From Thermaurantimonas sp046299575 (GTDB lineage Bacteria; Bacteroidota; Bacteroidia; Flavobacteriales; Schleiferiaceae), in contig NZ_JBKBHX010000005.1 in NCBI RefSeq assembly GCF_046299575.1, forward strand, positions 150,259 through 214,258: 64,000 nt of DNA, given 5' to 3'. A program made the position numbers and the translations under genes. The notes under the pieces were generated by a model that worked only from the letters and a program-made list of their open reading frames with translations, was not told the origin of the DNA and ran no database searches. Below, piece after piece: positions 1 through 8,638 of the stretch. Every line of letters starts with the position of its first letter. The first letter of the stretch is position 1.

Positions 1-1
1 T

Positions 2-1312
2 AGTTGTCGATATTATTCAGATCAACTAAAACTCTTGCGAGAAAAAATCCAAGCAAAATCTCTGGAGCTAGAAAAACTCGATGCTCAAGAGAAATTATTG
101 ATGGAAAATTCGCGCTTAACAAATAGCAATAATCTGAATTTGCAATTGCTGCGCGATGCTCTACAATTTTTACAAAAGCAGCTTAGTGATGTTAAAGAAA
201 CTCGTGCAAAGACTAAAGCTCAGTTAGACGAACTTCAGAAAGAATATCAATCACTTCAAAATCAACTCAATCAACGTACAAACTACATAAAACAATCCTA
301 TAGAAAAGTTTCGATATTGGTAGATGTGAAATCCGATGCTTTTTACAAGCTTAATATTAGTTACGTAGCTACAGGTGTGCGATGGAACAGACAACAAGAG
401 ATTGATATCGCTGAAGCTGAAGAAAAGGCATATTTAAAAAATCTTGCTCAAGTGCATTCAGATTATATAGAGACCTGGCGGAATGTAAAGCTCACATTGA
501 TTGACAAGGAATTTAATTTCTCTGAAAAACCACTTCAAATACGACCTTTAAGAGTAGTATTTCACAATGGGTTGATCACTTTGAGAGACCGGAACGAAAA
601 CTTAAATCGCCATAAACCTAAGATCTTAACTCCAACTGCAGTGCAAGGAGCTTTTTCGCCCGAAGATGCAGGAGATGTTCAAACAAGAAAGCAACAAGGA
701 CTTGACGGAGAAATTTTTATTTTAACAGGCGCATATACACTTTCTTCTACCAAACCTTTACAAGCTGAATTGTCAACGGATACACTTTCCATAAGACTGC
801 ATTATGTGGTAGCTCCCTACATGGTCAATAAAGTGCAACTGCTCGGCGTAATACTCGAACGCACTGAAGCAATTAGTGAAACGCCATCTGTTGTAAGACT
901 AAATGGCAGACCGGTAGGTATTAACGCGCCTGAATTTTACAGCAGCGACAGTGCTGCCTTTCAGTTAGGATACATTAAGGATGTAACCGTTCAGCGAAAG
1001 CGCGAAAACCCTTACTCATCACGGTCATTTTTTGGAAATACTCAGCGCGATACTTACGAATACACTATTAGCATTATCAATAGACGCTCCACACCCATTT
1101 CTATCACCATCATCGATCGGGTACCCGTAAGTACCGACAGTCAAATAGATGTGAAATTTAAAAAGGCGGATAACATCCAGCCAGGTCGCAACGGCGTACT
1201 GCGCTGGCACATATCTGTACCCCCTGGAAAACAATATTCTGTATCTTTTACATTTGAAATTTCATATCCTAAAGGTCGCACTATAACTTTTATGGAAGGC
1301 TATGAGGATTAA
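2..1312 (+). CDS. DUF4139 domain protein (MuiA family), 5' end cut by window
   Basis: The reading frame is open from the first base, so the true start lies outside the window and the TTG at 35 is not the start. The visible N-terminal part (about the first 100 residues) is a charged coiled coil rich in Glu, Lys and Gln. The rest is beta-rich and contains YVATGVRW near the start of the conserved domain and a C-terminal block (IINRRSTPISITIIDRVPVS) typical of DUF4139, the C-terminal domain of proteins annotated as mucoidy inhibitor A. In full-length members a signal peptide and DUF4140 precede this part. The molecular function of the family is not established. Family call good, role unknown. Confidence 0.8.
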   Translation, partial: SCRYYSDQLKLLREKIQAKSLELEKLDAQEKLLMENSRLTNSNNLNLQLLRDALQFLQKQLSDVKETRAKTKAQLDELQKEYQSLQNQLNQRTNYIKQSYRKVSILVDVKSDAFYKLNISYVATGVRWNRQQEIDIAEAEEKAYLKNLAQVHSDYIETWRNVKLTLIDKEFNFSEKPLQIRPLRVVFHNGLITLRDRNENLNRHKPKILTPTAVQGAFSPEDAGDVQTRKQQGLDGEIFILTGAYTLSSTKPLQAELSTDTLSIRLHYVVAPYMVNKVQLLGVILERTEAISETPSVVRLNGRPVGINAPEFYSSDSAAFQLGYIKDVTVQRKRENPYSSRSFFGNTQRDTYEYTISIINRRSTPISITIIDRVPVSTDSQIDVKFKKADNIQPGRNGVLRWHISVPPGKQYSVSFTFEISYPKGRTITFMEGYED

Positions 1313-1357
1313 CTTGAGGATAACTTTAGGATTTATAAAGCTTTTAATGAAAAATGT

Positions 1358-1387
1358 TTTGAAAAACAGATGTTTCCCCTATTTTTG
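1358..1387 (+). promoter_or_regulatory. Promoter of rpsF operon
   Basis: A TTTG (1358-1361) is followed after 18 bases by TATTTTTG (1380-1387), which fits the Bacteroidota sigma factor consensus TTG-N17-23-TAnnTTTG. The start codon of rpsF lies 55 bases downstream, leaving a leader of about 50 bases that could hold an autoregulatory S6:S18 binding site. I did not resolve such a structure. Confidence 0.7.
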
Positions 1388-1442
1388 CAGCCCTTATTTT
1401 AAATCAATATCAACTAACTAAAGTAAATTAAATCAACAGGTT

Positions 1443-1781
1443 ATGGTTCAACAGTACGAGACTGTTTTCATTTTAAATCCCGTCTTGTCAGAAGAGCAGA
1501 CAAGGGAAACAGTCGAAAAATTCAAGGGCATCATCGAGGCCAAGGGCGGAGAGGTGACCCATGTAGAACACTGGGGGTTAAGAAAGCTCGCTTACCCCAT
1601 CCAGAAAAAACGCAGTGGTTTCTACCATTTGCTGGAGTTTAAAGCTTCCGGAGAACTGATCGACACCCTCGAAACTGAGCTCAAGCGCGATGAGCGCGTG
1701 ATGCGCTACCTCACTGTTCGCATGGACAAATACCACATCGAGTACGCTAAAAAAAGAAGACAAAAACTTCAAAACGCTTAA
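1443..1781 (+). CDS. rpsF: 30S ribosomal protein bS6
   Basis: A 112-residue protein of normal bS6 length. It begins with the family's QQYETVFILNP strand and carries the conserved WGLRKLAYPIQKK segment near residues 43-55 and the ERVMRYLTVRMDK strand near the C-terminus. In the ribosome bS6 binds 16S rRNA together with bS18, whose gene follows after three bases. The pair and rplI form a compact operon under the promoter at 1358-1387 and end at the terminator at 2566-2595. Confidence 0.97.
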   Translation: MVQQYETVFILNPVLSEEQTRETVEKFKGIIEAKGGEVTHVEHWGLRKLAYPIQKKRSGFYHLLEFKASGELIDTLETELKRDERVMRYLTVRMDKYHIEYAKKRRQKLQNA

Positions 1782-1784
1782 AAA

Positions 1785-2090
1785 ATGGACATCACTAACG
1801 AACTTGAAGCATCAGCAGCCGGTGGAGGTAAAGGTGAAATCCGCTACCTACAGCCCATCGCTATAGATACTACCAAGAAAAAGAAATATTGCCGCTTTAA
1901 AAAGTATGGCATCAAGTTTATCGATTACAAAGACCCCGATTTTCTACTTCGCTTCGTAAACGAACAGGGAAAAATTCTTCCCCGTCGTATAACCGGTAAT
2001 TCGCTGAAATACCAGCGCAAGCTGGCTCAGGCTGTTAAGAGAGCTCGTCATTTAGCCTTATTGCCGTTCGTAGCTGATAACCTTAAATAA
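1785..2090 (+). CDS. rpsR: 30S ribosomal protein bS18
   Basis: A 101-residue bS18. The N-terminal 20 residues are a Gly/Ala-rich extension common in Bacteroidota. The core contains KKKKYCRFKKYGIKFIDYKD and the RNA-binding ILPRRITGNSLKYQRKL block followed by a basic helix. Its partner bS6 is encoded three bases upstream, which matches their joint binding to the 16S central domain. Length and motifs are complete. Confidence 0.97.
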   Translation: MDITNELEASAAGGGKGEIRYLQPIAIDTTKKKKYCRFKKYGIKFIDYKDPDFLLRFVNEQGKILPRRITGNSLKYQRKLAQAVKRARHLALLPFVADNLK

Positions 2091-2098
2091 GATAGGCC

Positions 2099-2548
2099 AT
2101 GGAAGTAATACTAAAGAAAGACGTTGAAAACCTGGGTTTTAAAGACGATATCGTTGATGTAAAACCAGGCTACGCCCGCAACTACCTCATTCCACAGGGC
2201 ATGGCCATCTTAGCTACCGAATCTGCTAAAAAAGTTCTGGCCGAAACCCTTCGCCAAAGAGCTCACAAAGAGGCTAAAATCATTGAAGATGCTCGCAAAC
2301 TGGCAGAAAGCATGCAGGCTGTTGAAATAAAACTGCCGGTAAAAGTCGGAAAAGGAAACAAACTCTTTGGCTCAGTATCAAATGCTGATCTGGCTGCTCA
2401 TCTTGCTGGTATGGGCTTTCATGTAGATAAAAAGTATATCTACATTCCTGGATCTGTAATCAAAAACACCGGAAAATTCACTGCGAAAATCCGCCTACAC
2501 CGCAATGTGCAGTTTGATCTGGAGTTTGAAGTTGTAGCTCAACAATAA
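2099..2548 (+). CDS. rplI: 50S ribosomal protein bL9
   Basis: A 149-residue bL9 with the two-domain layout of the family. The N-terminal rRNA-binding domain carries the signature G-x2-D-x-VxVKPGYARNYLIPQG near residues 13-36. A long connecting helix follows, then a C-terminal domain with KLFGSVSNADLA. It is the last gene of the rpsF-rpsR-rplI operon, starting eight bases after rpsR, and is followed directly by a strong terminator. Confidence 0.97.
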   Translation: MEVILKKDVENLGFKDDIVDVKPGYARNYLIPQGMAILATESAKKVLAETLRQRAHKEAKIIEDARKLAESMQAVEIKLPVKVGKGNKLFGSVSNADLAAHLAGMGFHVDKKYIYIPGSVIKNTGKFTAKIRLHRNVQFDLEFEVVAQQ

Positions 2549-2565
2549 AAGCCTTTTTTAATTGT

Positions 2566-2595
2566 AAAAGTCGCGGCTCAGGGGTCGCGACTTTT
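2566..2595 (+). terminator. Rho-independent terminator after rplI
   Basis: A perfect 10-bp stem (2566-2575 with 2586-2595) encloses a 10-base loop and runs into a T tract. The stem starts with four A and ends with four T, so it could also work in the reverse direction. It closes the ribosomal protein operon. Confidence 0.9.
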
Positions 2596-2617
2596 TTATT
2601 TACTCTTCTGCGATTGA

Positions 2618-2625
2618 TACCTTTG
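2618..2625 (+). promoter_or_regulatory. -7 element TACCTTTG upstream of gatC
   Basis: TACCTTTG matches the TAnnTTTG -7 consensus exactly and lies 20 bases before the gatC start, just after the rplI terminator. No TTG is found at the expected -33 distance, so the promoter call rests on the -7 box and position alone. Confidence 0.5.
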
Positions 2626-2645
2626 CGTCATCTTTTTTATAAAAA

Positions 2646-2933
2646 ATGAAAATCAGCAAGGAAGAAATCTTAAAAATTGCCGCCCTGGCTAAATTATCGC
2701 TCAATGAAGAGCAACTTGCTTCTATGGAAGCAGATATGAATAAAATTCTGGCATTTGTAGAGAAAATCAATGAACTGCCTTTAGAAGGTATTGAACCCTT
2801 GGAATATGTAAACGAAGACACAAATGTTTTGAGAAACGACCAGGTTGCTTACACCGTAAGTCAATACGATGCTCTAAAAAATGCTGCATTAAAAGATACC
2901 GACTACATCAAGGTGCCAAAAGTGTTAGGGTAA
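2646..2933 (+). CDS. gatC: Asp-tRNA(Asn)/Glu-tRNA(Gln) amidotransferase subunit C
   Basis: A 95-residue GatC, the usual length. It starts with the family pattern ISKEEILKIAALAKLSL and has the LPLEGIEPLEYV linker and the C-terminal ...DYIKVPKVL that wraps around GatA. GatC stabilises the GatCAB complex, which converts Glu-tRNA(Gln) and/or Asp-tRNA(Asn) to the amidated forms. The gene stands alone here. gatA is about 25 kb away on the other strand (27853-29277) and gatB is not in the window, so the complex is encoded at dispersed loci. Confidence 0.93.
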   Translation: MKISKEEILKIAALAKLSLNEEQLASMEADMNKILAFVEKINELPLEGIEPLEYVNEDTNVLRNDQVAYTVSQYDALKNAALKDTDYIKVPKVLG

Positions 2934-3125
2934 TACGATTTTTACAAAATATAGCATAAAATTTTATTATTTTAACTCAAGCTATTGATTTTCAGTCACT
3001 TTAAAGCTTTTTATTAAGCAAGTTTTTTCAACTCTGTTTTTAATTATGTGAGCAAAAGGGATTAAAATAAAAGACCCGAATTCCATGCTTTGCTCCGAAA
3101 TTTGCCGGCCAATTGAATACGGACA

Positions 3126-4898
3126 ATGAACGAACTAAAACAAACGCTTTCCTTCTTACTTCTTCAAATTTTACAAAAAGATTACTCAAACGAAATCAAA
3201 CACGTTGATCTGCAACCGACTCGAAAAGAATTTGAAGGCGACCTTACATATACGGTTTTTCCTTTGATAAAAATCACTCGAAAAGCGCCAGAACTACTCG
3301 GGCAAGAAATCGGCGAAAAACTGCTTGCTACAGCACCTGATTTGGTCGAAAAATTCAACGTTATTAAAGGCTTTTTAAACATCTCCATACGCAAAGGCTA
3401 TTTTCTCTCAAAACTTATAGAACGCTACAAGTCAGGCCATTGGGTAAGTAAGACTGCTGAGCCACAACACATCATGGTGGAATACTCGTCGCCAAATACC
3501 AACAAGCCTTTGCACCTGGGCCATATTCGCAACTGCTTGCTTGGCTGGTCGGTATCGCGCCTTTACGAAGCCATCGGTCACACAGTTTACAGAGTTCAGA
3601 TCATCAACGACCGCGGCATTCACATCTGTAAATCGATGGTAGCATGGCAAAAATTTGCCAACGGTGCTACTCCAGCATCAACAGGTATCAAAGGAGATCA
3701 CTTTGTTGGGGATTACTATGTTCTCTTTGAAAAAGAGTACAAACGCCAGGTAAGTGAACTAGTGCAGCAGGGCCTTCCGGAAGAAATTGCAAAAGAACAA
3801 GCGCCTATCATGCGAGAGGCTCGCGAAATGCTATTGCGTTGGGAACAAAACGACCCGACTACCTTGGAGTTGTGGAATAAAATGAACTCCTGGGTATACG
3901 AGGGTTTTGATCGCACCTATGCCCGTCTGGGGGTGAATTTCCACAAGAACTACTACGAGAGCCAGACTTTCTTACTTGGCCGCGATATCGTACAAAAAGG
4001 ATTAGAAAAAGGTATTTTTTACAAAAAAGACGACGGCTCGGTGTGGATCGACCTCACGGCCGATGGCCTCGACCACAAACTCCTCTTGCGTCGCGATGGT
4101 ACATCAGTATACATCACTCAAGACATTGGTACGGCTGTAGCTCGCTTTGAGGAATTTCCGATTAAAAAACTCATTTATACGGTAGCCAATGAGCAAGACT
4201 ATCATTTTAAAGTGCTTTTTCTAATCTTAAAAAAACTTGGCTATAGCTGGGCCGATCACCTCTACCACTTGAGCTATGGAATGGTAGAACTGCCCCATGG
4301 CAGGATGAAGAGCCGCGAAGGTACCGTGGTAGATGCAGACGACCTGCTCGATGAAATGGAAAAAACCAGTGCCGAGCTCACCGCGCAGTTTGGAAAAGCT
4401 GAAGGCTTGCCCGAAGAAGAAAAACGTCATCTCTACACTGCCATAGGCCACGGTGCTCTTAAGTATTTCATTTTAAAGGTAGACCCTCGAAAGAAGATGA
4501 TCTTCAACCCCGAAGAATCGATCGACTTTAACGGACACACGGGGCCTTTCATCCAATACACTCACGCACGCATCAGCTCATTGCTTCATCGGGCTGAAAG
4601 CGTTTCCATTCCCAATGTATCAATTGTACTAAACGAGGAAGAATTTAACTTGCTCAAATCTCTGATGCTTTTCAGCGACACAGTGCATAAAGCTGCAGAT
4701 GAGTACAACCCATCTGAACTGGCAAACTACCTATATGAAGTTGCAAGACTTTACAACTCCATGTATCAAAAGCACAGCATACTTACGGCTGAATCAGGCG
4801 AAAAAAGACAACTCCGGGTTTTCTTAAGCGACTGTACCCGCATTATACTTAGTCAAGGTCTTGATCTGCTGGGCATTAAAGCACCAGAAAGAATGTAA
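3126..4898 (+). CDS. argS: Arginyl-tRNA synthetase
   Basis: A complete 590-residue class I synthetase. An N-terminal ArgS additional domain covers about residues 1-90. The HIGH motif appears as HLGH inside SSPNTNKPLHLGHIRN near residue 125. The KMSKS-like loop appears as GRMKSREGT near residue 395. The C-terminal anticodon-binding DALR domain ends in LGIKAPERM, the conserved end of the family. It charges tRNA(Arg). The gene is monocistronic, with 192 bases upstream and a bidirectional terminator downstream shared with the convergent peptidase gene. Confidence 0.97.
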   Translation: MNELKQTLSFLLLQILQKDYSNEIKHVDLQPTRKEFEGDLTYTVFPLIKITRKAPELLGQEIGEKLLATAPDLVEKFNVIKGFLNISIRKGYFLSKLIERYKSGHWVSKTAEPQHIMVEYSSPNTNKPLHLGHIRNCLLGWSVSRLYEAIGHTVYRVQIINDRGIHICKSMVAWQKFANGATPASTGIKGDHFVGDYYVLFEKEYKRQVSELVQQGLPEEIAKEQAPIMREAREMLLRWEQNDPTTLELWNKMNSWVYEGFDRTYARLGVNFHKNYYESQTFLLGRDIVQKGLEKGIFYKKDDGSVWIDLTADGLDHKLLLRRDGTSVYITQDIGTAVARFEEFPIKKLIYTVANEQDYHFKVLFLILKKLGYSWADHLYHLSYGMVELPHGRMKSREGTVVDADDLLDEMEKTSAELTAQFGKAEGLPEEEKRHLYTAIGHGALKYFILKVDPRKKMIFNPEESIDFNGHTGPFIQYTHARISSLLHRAESVSIPNVSIVLNEEEFNLLKSLMLFSDTVHKAADEYNPSELANYLYEVARLYNSMYQKHSILTAESGEKRQLRVFLSDCTRIILSQGLDLLGIKAPERM

Positions 4899-4960
4899 TT
4901 GTTTATCAAAAGTACCAGTATTCGCTTAAAAGGCAGTAAACTGATTTCTTAAATAAAAAT

Positions 4961-4983
4961 GGGGGCTTTTTTTTAATACCCCC
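4961..4983. terminator. Bidirectional terminator between argS and S46 peptidase
   Basis: Five G (4961-4965) pair with five C (4979-4983) around an AT-rich loop, with T-rich sequence after the stem on both strands. It lies between two convergent genes and can serve both. The stem is short, so the call is moderate. Confidence 0.55.
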
Positions 4984-5022
4984 TTCTTAATTTAAAGTCA
5001 AGTACAGACCTAAATGAGAAAA

Positions 5023-7200
5023 TTAATTGCTGAAAACGAGCTCCATTTCATCGAGCAAATAACCAGCACCGGCATATACATCTACTACCCACAGAATGTA
5101 ACGCACATCGACCATTATATTTCGGCATCGAGTAATGTCGTAATTGATATCACTCATGGTGCCTTCCCAGAGGCGATCGAAATTCAAACCAATTAAGTAT
5201 CCATCGGCATTAAGGGCTGGGCTACCGGAGTTTCCGCCGGTAGTGTGATTGCTGGCGATGAAGCATACCGGTAATCGGCCGTTGGCATCAGCGTAACGGC
5301 CAAAATTCCGAGCTTCGTACAATTCCAGATAGCGCTTGGGAAGGTCAAATTCGTAATCTCCCGGTTTGTATTTCTGTTTAACGCCTTCGGCGTAAGTCTG
5401 GTGGTGATACCATATGCCATCGCGCGGCATCATGCCTTCTACCTGTCCATAGCTCACGCGCAGTGTACCATTGGCATCCGGATAAAAGCGACGCTCGGGA
5501 AAAGCCTCCATCAGTGCCTTCATGTAGTCAGCTTGCAAGTCTCTGGCAATGAGGCTGAGACTGTCATAGGGTTTATTAATATTGCTTAAAAAATAGCTGT
5601 ACATATCGGCTGAGAGGCGATATAAAGGATCTTTTTCGAGCTTTTTTAAAGCAGCAGCCCATTGGCGGTCTTTATATCCCTGTGCATCAGCCAATATTGT
5701 ATGCAGGTATGATCGGTCGTACACTGTGCGACGCACTTGAGAACGATCGCGATTCAAAGCTTTTTTATAGCGCATCAAAGCAGGGGCTGGGGAAATCTTG
5801 AGATCAGCATTTACGTACATGTACATCAGGTGTTCGAATGCCTCTCCGTCGGCATCCCGGTCATAGTCTTTCAGAAATTCCTCAATGGAGGTAAGTAATT
5901 TCTCACGATTTTCGAGCAAGTGCTTCATGCGTGTAGAATCTGGCAATTGATAAATACTGATGAAGTTTCGAGCGAAATTCATTAATTCTACTCCCTGAAT
6001 GGCCGTTTCGATGTAGTAGTCCCGTGCCAATTGATAGGGCACTAAGTCGTTGTATGCCTTTTTAAGGGCGGTAAGGGTGCCGGAGTAAGCACTGCTGAGT
6101 TTCGGATTTTGCGCAATTTTCTGTTCGAATTCAGCTTCAAATCGCTGTTTGCGCTCTACGCCCTTGGTTTCGCGCACGCCTTCTGTCTCGCCGATCCATT
6201 TTTTCCAGGCATTGGCTATGCGAGCATATTTAGCTGCGTATTTAATTCGCACCTCATCACTAGTACGCATGCGACGGTCGAGCAGCGAGAGCAGTGTATC
6301 ACGAATCTGAATTTTTACCGGATTGTACACATTTACCATGTTGTGTACTTCATTCGATGGCAGGTACTGATTGGTACGACCCGGAAAACCAAACACCATT
6401 GTAAAGTCGCCGGGTTTTACACCACCCATGTAGATTTTTAAAAAATTTCGCGGTACGAAAGGTTTGTTATTGTCTGATATTTCTGCAGGCTTGTTATCAG
6501 GCCCGGCATACACGCGGAAGAGGGCAAAGTCGCCTGTATGGCGTGGCCATACCCAGTTGTCAGTATCAGCACCGTATTTACCAATGGCTGAAGGAGGTGC
6601 TCCTACCAGTCGAACGTCTTTAAACGTTTCAGTGGCAAAGAGGATGTATTGATTGCCGTGGTAGAAAGGTCGCACAATGTAGTCATAGCCTTCTTGCGCC
6701 TTTTTACGGCGAATCAGTGACTGAATGTTTTCTTGCAATTTCCTCTGCCTTTCAGCTCCTTTGAGCTCATGGGTACCTTTAAGCACATCGTTGGTTACGT
6801 CTTCCATATAGCGCACAAACATGGCAGTTAGTCCCGGATTCTTCAGCTCCTGGTCGAGCGACATGGCCCAGAAGCCGTTTTTTAACAGATCGCGCTCTAC
6901 GGAGCTGTGGTATTGAATCTGTCCATAGCCACAGTGATGGTTGGTAAGCAACAAGCCTTTGGGTGAAATGATCTCGCCGGTGCAACCCCCGCCAAACTGA
7001 ACTATTGCATCCTTCAGTGAAGCCTGATTGACGCTGTAAATGTCCTGAGCACTAATGCGCATGCCCAGTGATTTCATTTCACTTTCATTGAGCTGTGAAA
7101 GCAGCATCGGCAGCCACATGCCTTCTACAGCTTTTGCAATAGAAACATGTAAGAAAAACCATGTGAAGAGCGTAATACGTAAGAAACATTTTATCAACAT
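5023..7200 (-). CDS. S46 family dipeptidyl-peptidase, DPP11-like (Asp/Glu-specific)
   Basis: A 725-residue exported serine peptidase. Residues 1-24 form a signal peptide. The catalytic His lies in TNHHCGYG (His88) and the nucleophile in GGNSGSP (Ser658). Their distance of 570 residues equals that in Porphyromonas gingivalis DPP11 (His85, Ser655). The residue equivalent to DPP11 Arg673, which sets preference for Asp/Glu at P1, is also Arg here (Arg676 in GLNFDR), whereas DPP7 has Gly. The enzyme therefore probably removes dipeptides with acidic P1 residues in the periplasm and feeds peptide catabolism. Numbering comparisons are from memory of the published enzymes. The gene is single, with no obvious partner. 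Confidence 0.9.
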   Translation of the reverse strand: MLIKCFLRITLFTWFFLHVSIAKAVEGMWLPMLLSQLNESEMKSLGMRISAQDIYSVNQASLKDAIVQFGGGCTGEIISPKGLLLTNHHCGYGQIQYHSSVERDLLKNGFWAMSLDQELKNPGLTAMFVRYMEDVTNDVLKGTHELKGAERQRKLQENIQSLIRRKKAQEGYDYIVRPFYHGNQYILFATETFKDVRLVGAPPSAIGKYGADTDNWVWPRHTGDFALFRVYAGPDNKPAEISDNNKPFVPRNFLKIYMGGVKPGDFTMVFGFPGRTNQYLPSNEVHNMVNVYNPVKIQIRDTLLSLLDRRMRTSDEVRIKYAAKYARIANAWKKWIGETEGVRETKGVERKQRFEAEFEQKIAQNPKLSSAYSGTLTALKKAYNDLVPYQLARDYYIETAIQGVELMNFARNFISIYQLPDSTRMKHLLENREKLLTSIEEFLKDYDRDADGEAFEHLMYMYVNADLKISPAPALMRYKKALNRDRSQVRRTVYDRSYLHTILADAQGYKDRQWAAALKKLEKDPLYRLSADMYSYFLSNINKPYDSLSLIARDLQADYMKALMEAFPERRFYPDANGTLRVSYGQVEGMMPRDGIWYHHQTYAEGVKQKYKPGDYEFDLPKRYLELYEARNFGRYADANGRLPVCFIASNHTTGGNSGSPALNADGYLIGLNFDRLWEGTMSDINYDITRCRNIMVDVRYILWVVDVYAGAGYLLDEMELVFSN

Positions 7201-7294
7201 ATCTGTGCTATTTTGAAAAGCAAGTATATGACAAGGAAGCTTATTTTTAGCCGACTGATTGGGATCAGAAAATCTTCAACGCAACTAGCCCTTT

Positions 7295-8638
7295 ATGCCC
7301 ACCTTGTATGCTGTAGTAGATGTAGAGACGACAGGCTCCCGCCCGGGTGTAGCTGAAATTACTGAAATAGGTATTGTACTAACTGATGGAACGAAAATTT
7401 TAGAAACTTGGAGCTCACTCGTAAAGCCTACAGTACATATACCTTCTAACATCATAGCCCTCACTGGCATTACAAACGAAATGGTACAATCTGCCAGGTC
7501 TTTCGCACAGTTAGCTGACGAAGTGTATTGTTTGTTAAAGGACAAGGTCTTCGTAGCGCATCATGTGCACTTTGACTACGGATTCATTAAAGCAGCATTT
7601 GCAGCAAGTGATATACATTGGGAAGCTGAAAAAATTTGCACCTCCAGACTTTACAGAAAGCTTTATCAATCCGAAAAATCTTCTCTTGCCTGGATTTGCA
7701 ACCAACTTGGCATTGTAAATACTCGTCCTCATCGGGCACTACCCGACGCTATAGCCACAGCCAAAGCTTTTGTGAGGATGCTACATCACTACCGGAATAC
7801 TTCAGGTAAAGACTTCTCACCGGCTGCGTTGCGTTCGGCATCAACCCATGCGCTTACGGATCAACTACCCACTTCGACTGGAGTGTATTATCTGTTGGAT
7901 GAGGCTGGCAGAATTCTCTACGTCGGTAAAGCATCAAATATTAAAAATCGAGTGTATCAACACTTGCGCAACCCTGAAAAAAGCCGCTATATAGCTAAGG
8001 CGTCGTATCTCGAAACACATAGTCATTGGTTAGCTTTATTGGTAGAAGATTCTGAAATTCAGCGCTTATGGCCACCCTTTAACAGCGCTCAACGAAGACC
8101 TCCGAAATATTGGGGCATTATCCATTATTTTGATTCTTTTGGAAACATCCGATTTGGAATAGCAATGCAGGCAAAAAGACACTCTTCACTTGCTTATTTT
8201 CAAAATTACAGACAAGCACAAGAATTTTTGCTCAAACTTGTAATAGATTATAACCTCAATCCATCGATGTGTAGTGCTTCGGCTACTACGGCAAAATACT
8301 TTGATCCGCAGCACAATCAGGCGGCAGAAAAAGCGATTTGCGATTTAATGGCTGTTAAAGAGGCATCTTCTGTATTTACAGGTTGGCTTGAGCTGAAGGA
8401 TCATTCATGGAGCGGCAAAGTCTTTATATGTTTTATAGAAGGTATAATAATCGGATATTCGATAACAGCTACAGACAAACCAGACATTTCAAACCTCCAG
8501 CGTCTGCGCATCGGTATTCATACGCCTTACATCCTGAGAGCACTATTTTCGCAGGCATCTCCATCAGATTTTACCCATGACCAATCAATACAACAAGCCT
8601 TTGACCATCAGGAATATCCTTTACTTCGGTTTTGTTAA
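7295..8638 (+). CDS. DEDDh exonuclease fused to a GIY-YIG (UvrC-type) nuclease domain
   Basis: A 447-residue fusion. Residues 1-165 are a DnaQ-like 3'-5' exonuclease with the first motif VVDVETTG and a late H-x4-D motif (HRALPDA). Residues about 190-270 form a GIY-YIG domain with GVYYLLDEAGRILYVGKA and the catalytic Arg in IKNRVYQHL. The C-terminal 170 residues are not recognised. Proteins of this layout are widespread and annotated as DNA polymerase III epsilon-like or Cho-like. A role in nucleotide excision or another DNA repair path is inferred, not shown. The C-terminus overlaps the next gene by 62 bases in another frame. Confidence 0.85.
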   Translation: MPTLYAVVDVETTGSRPGVAEITEIGIVLTDGTKILETWSSLVKPTVHIPSNIIALTGITNEMVQSARSFAQLADEVYCLLKDKVFVAHHVHFDYGFIKAAFAASDIHWEAEKICTSRLYRKLYQSEKSSLAWICNQLGIVNTRPHRALPDAIATAKAFVRMLHHYRNTSGKDFSPAALRSASTHALTDQLPTSTGVYYLLDEAGRILYVGKASNIKNRVYQHLRNPEKSRYIAKASYLETHSHWLALLVEDSEIQRLWPPFNSAQRRPPKYWGIIHYFDSFGNIRFGIAMQAKRHSSLAYFQNYRQAQEFLLKLVIDYNLNPSMCSASATTAKYFDPQHNQAAEKAICDLMAVKEASSVFTGWLELKDHSWSGKVFICFIEGIIIGYSITATDKPDISNLQRLRIGIHTPYILRALFSQASPSDFTHDQSIQQAFDHQEYPLLRFC

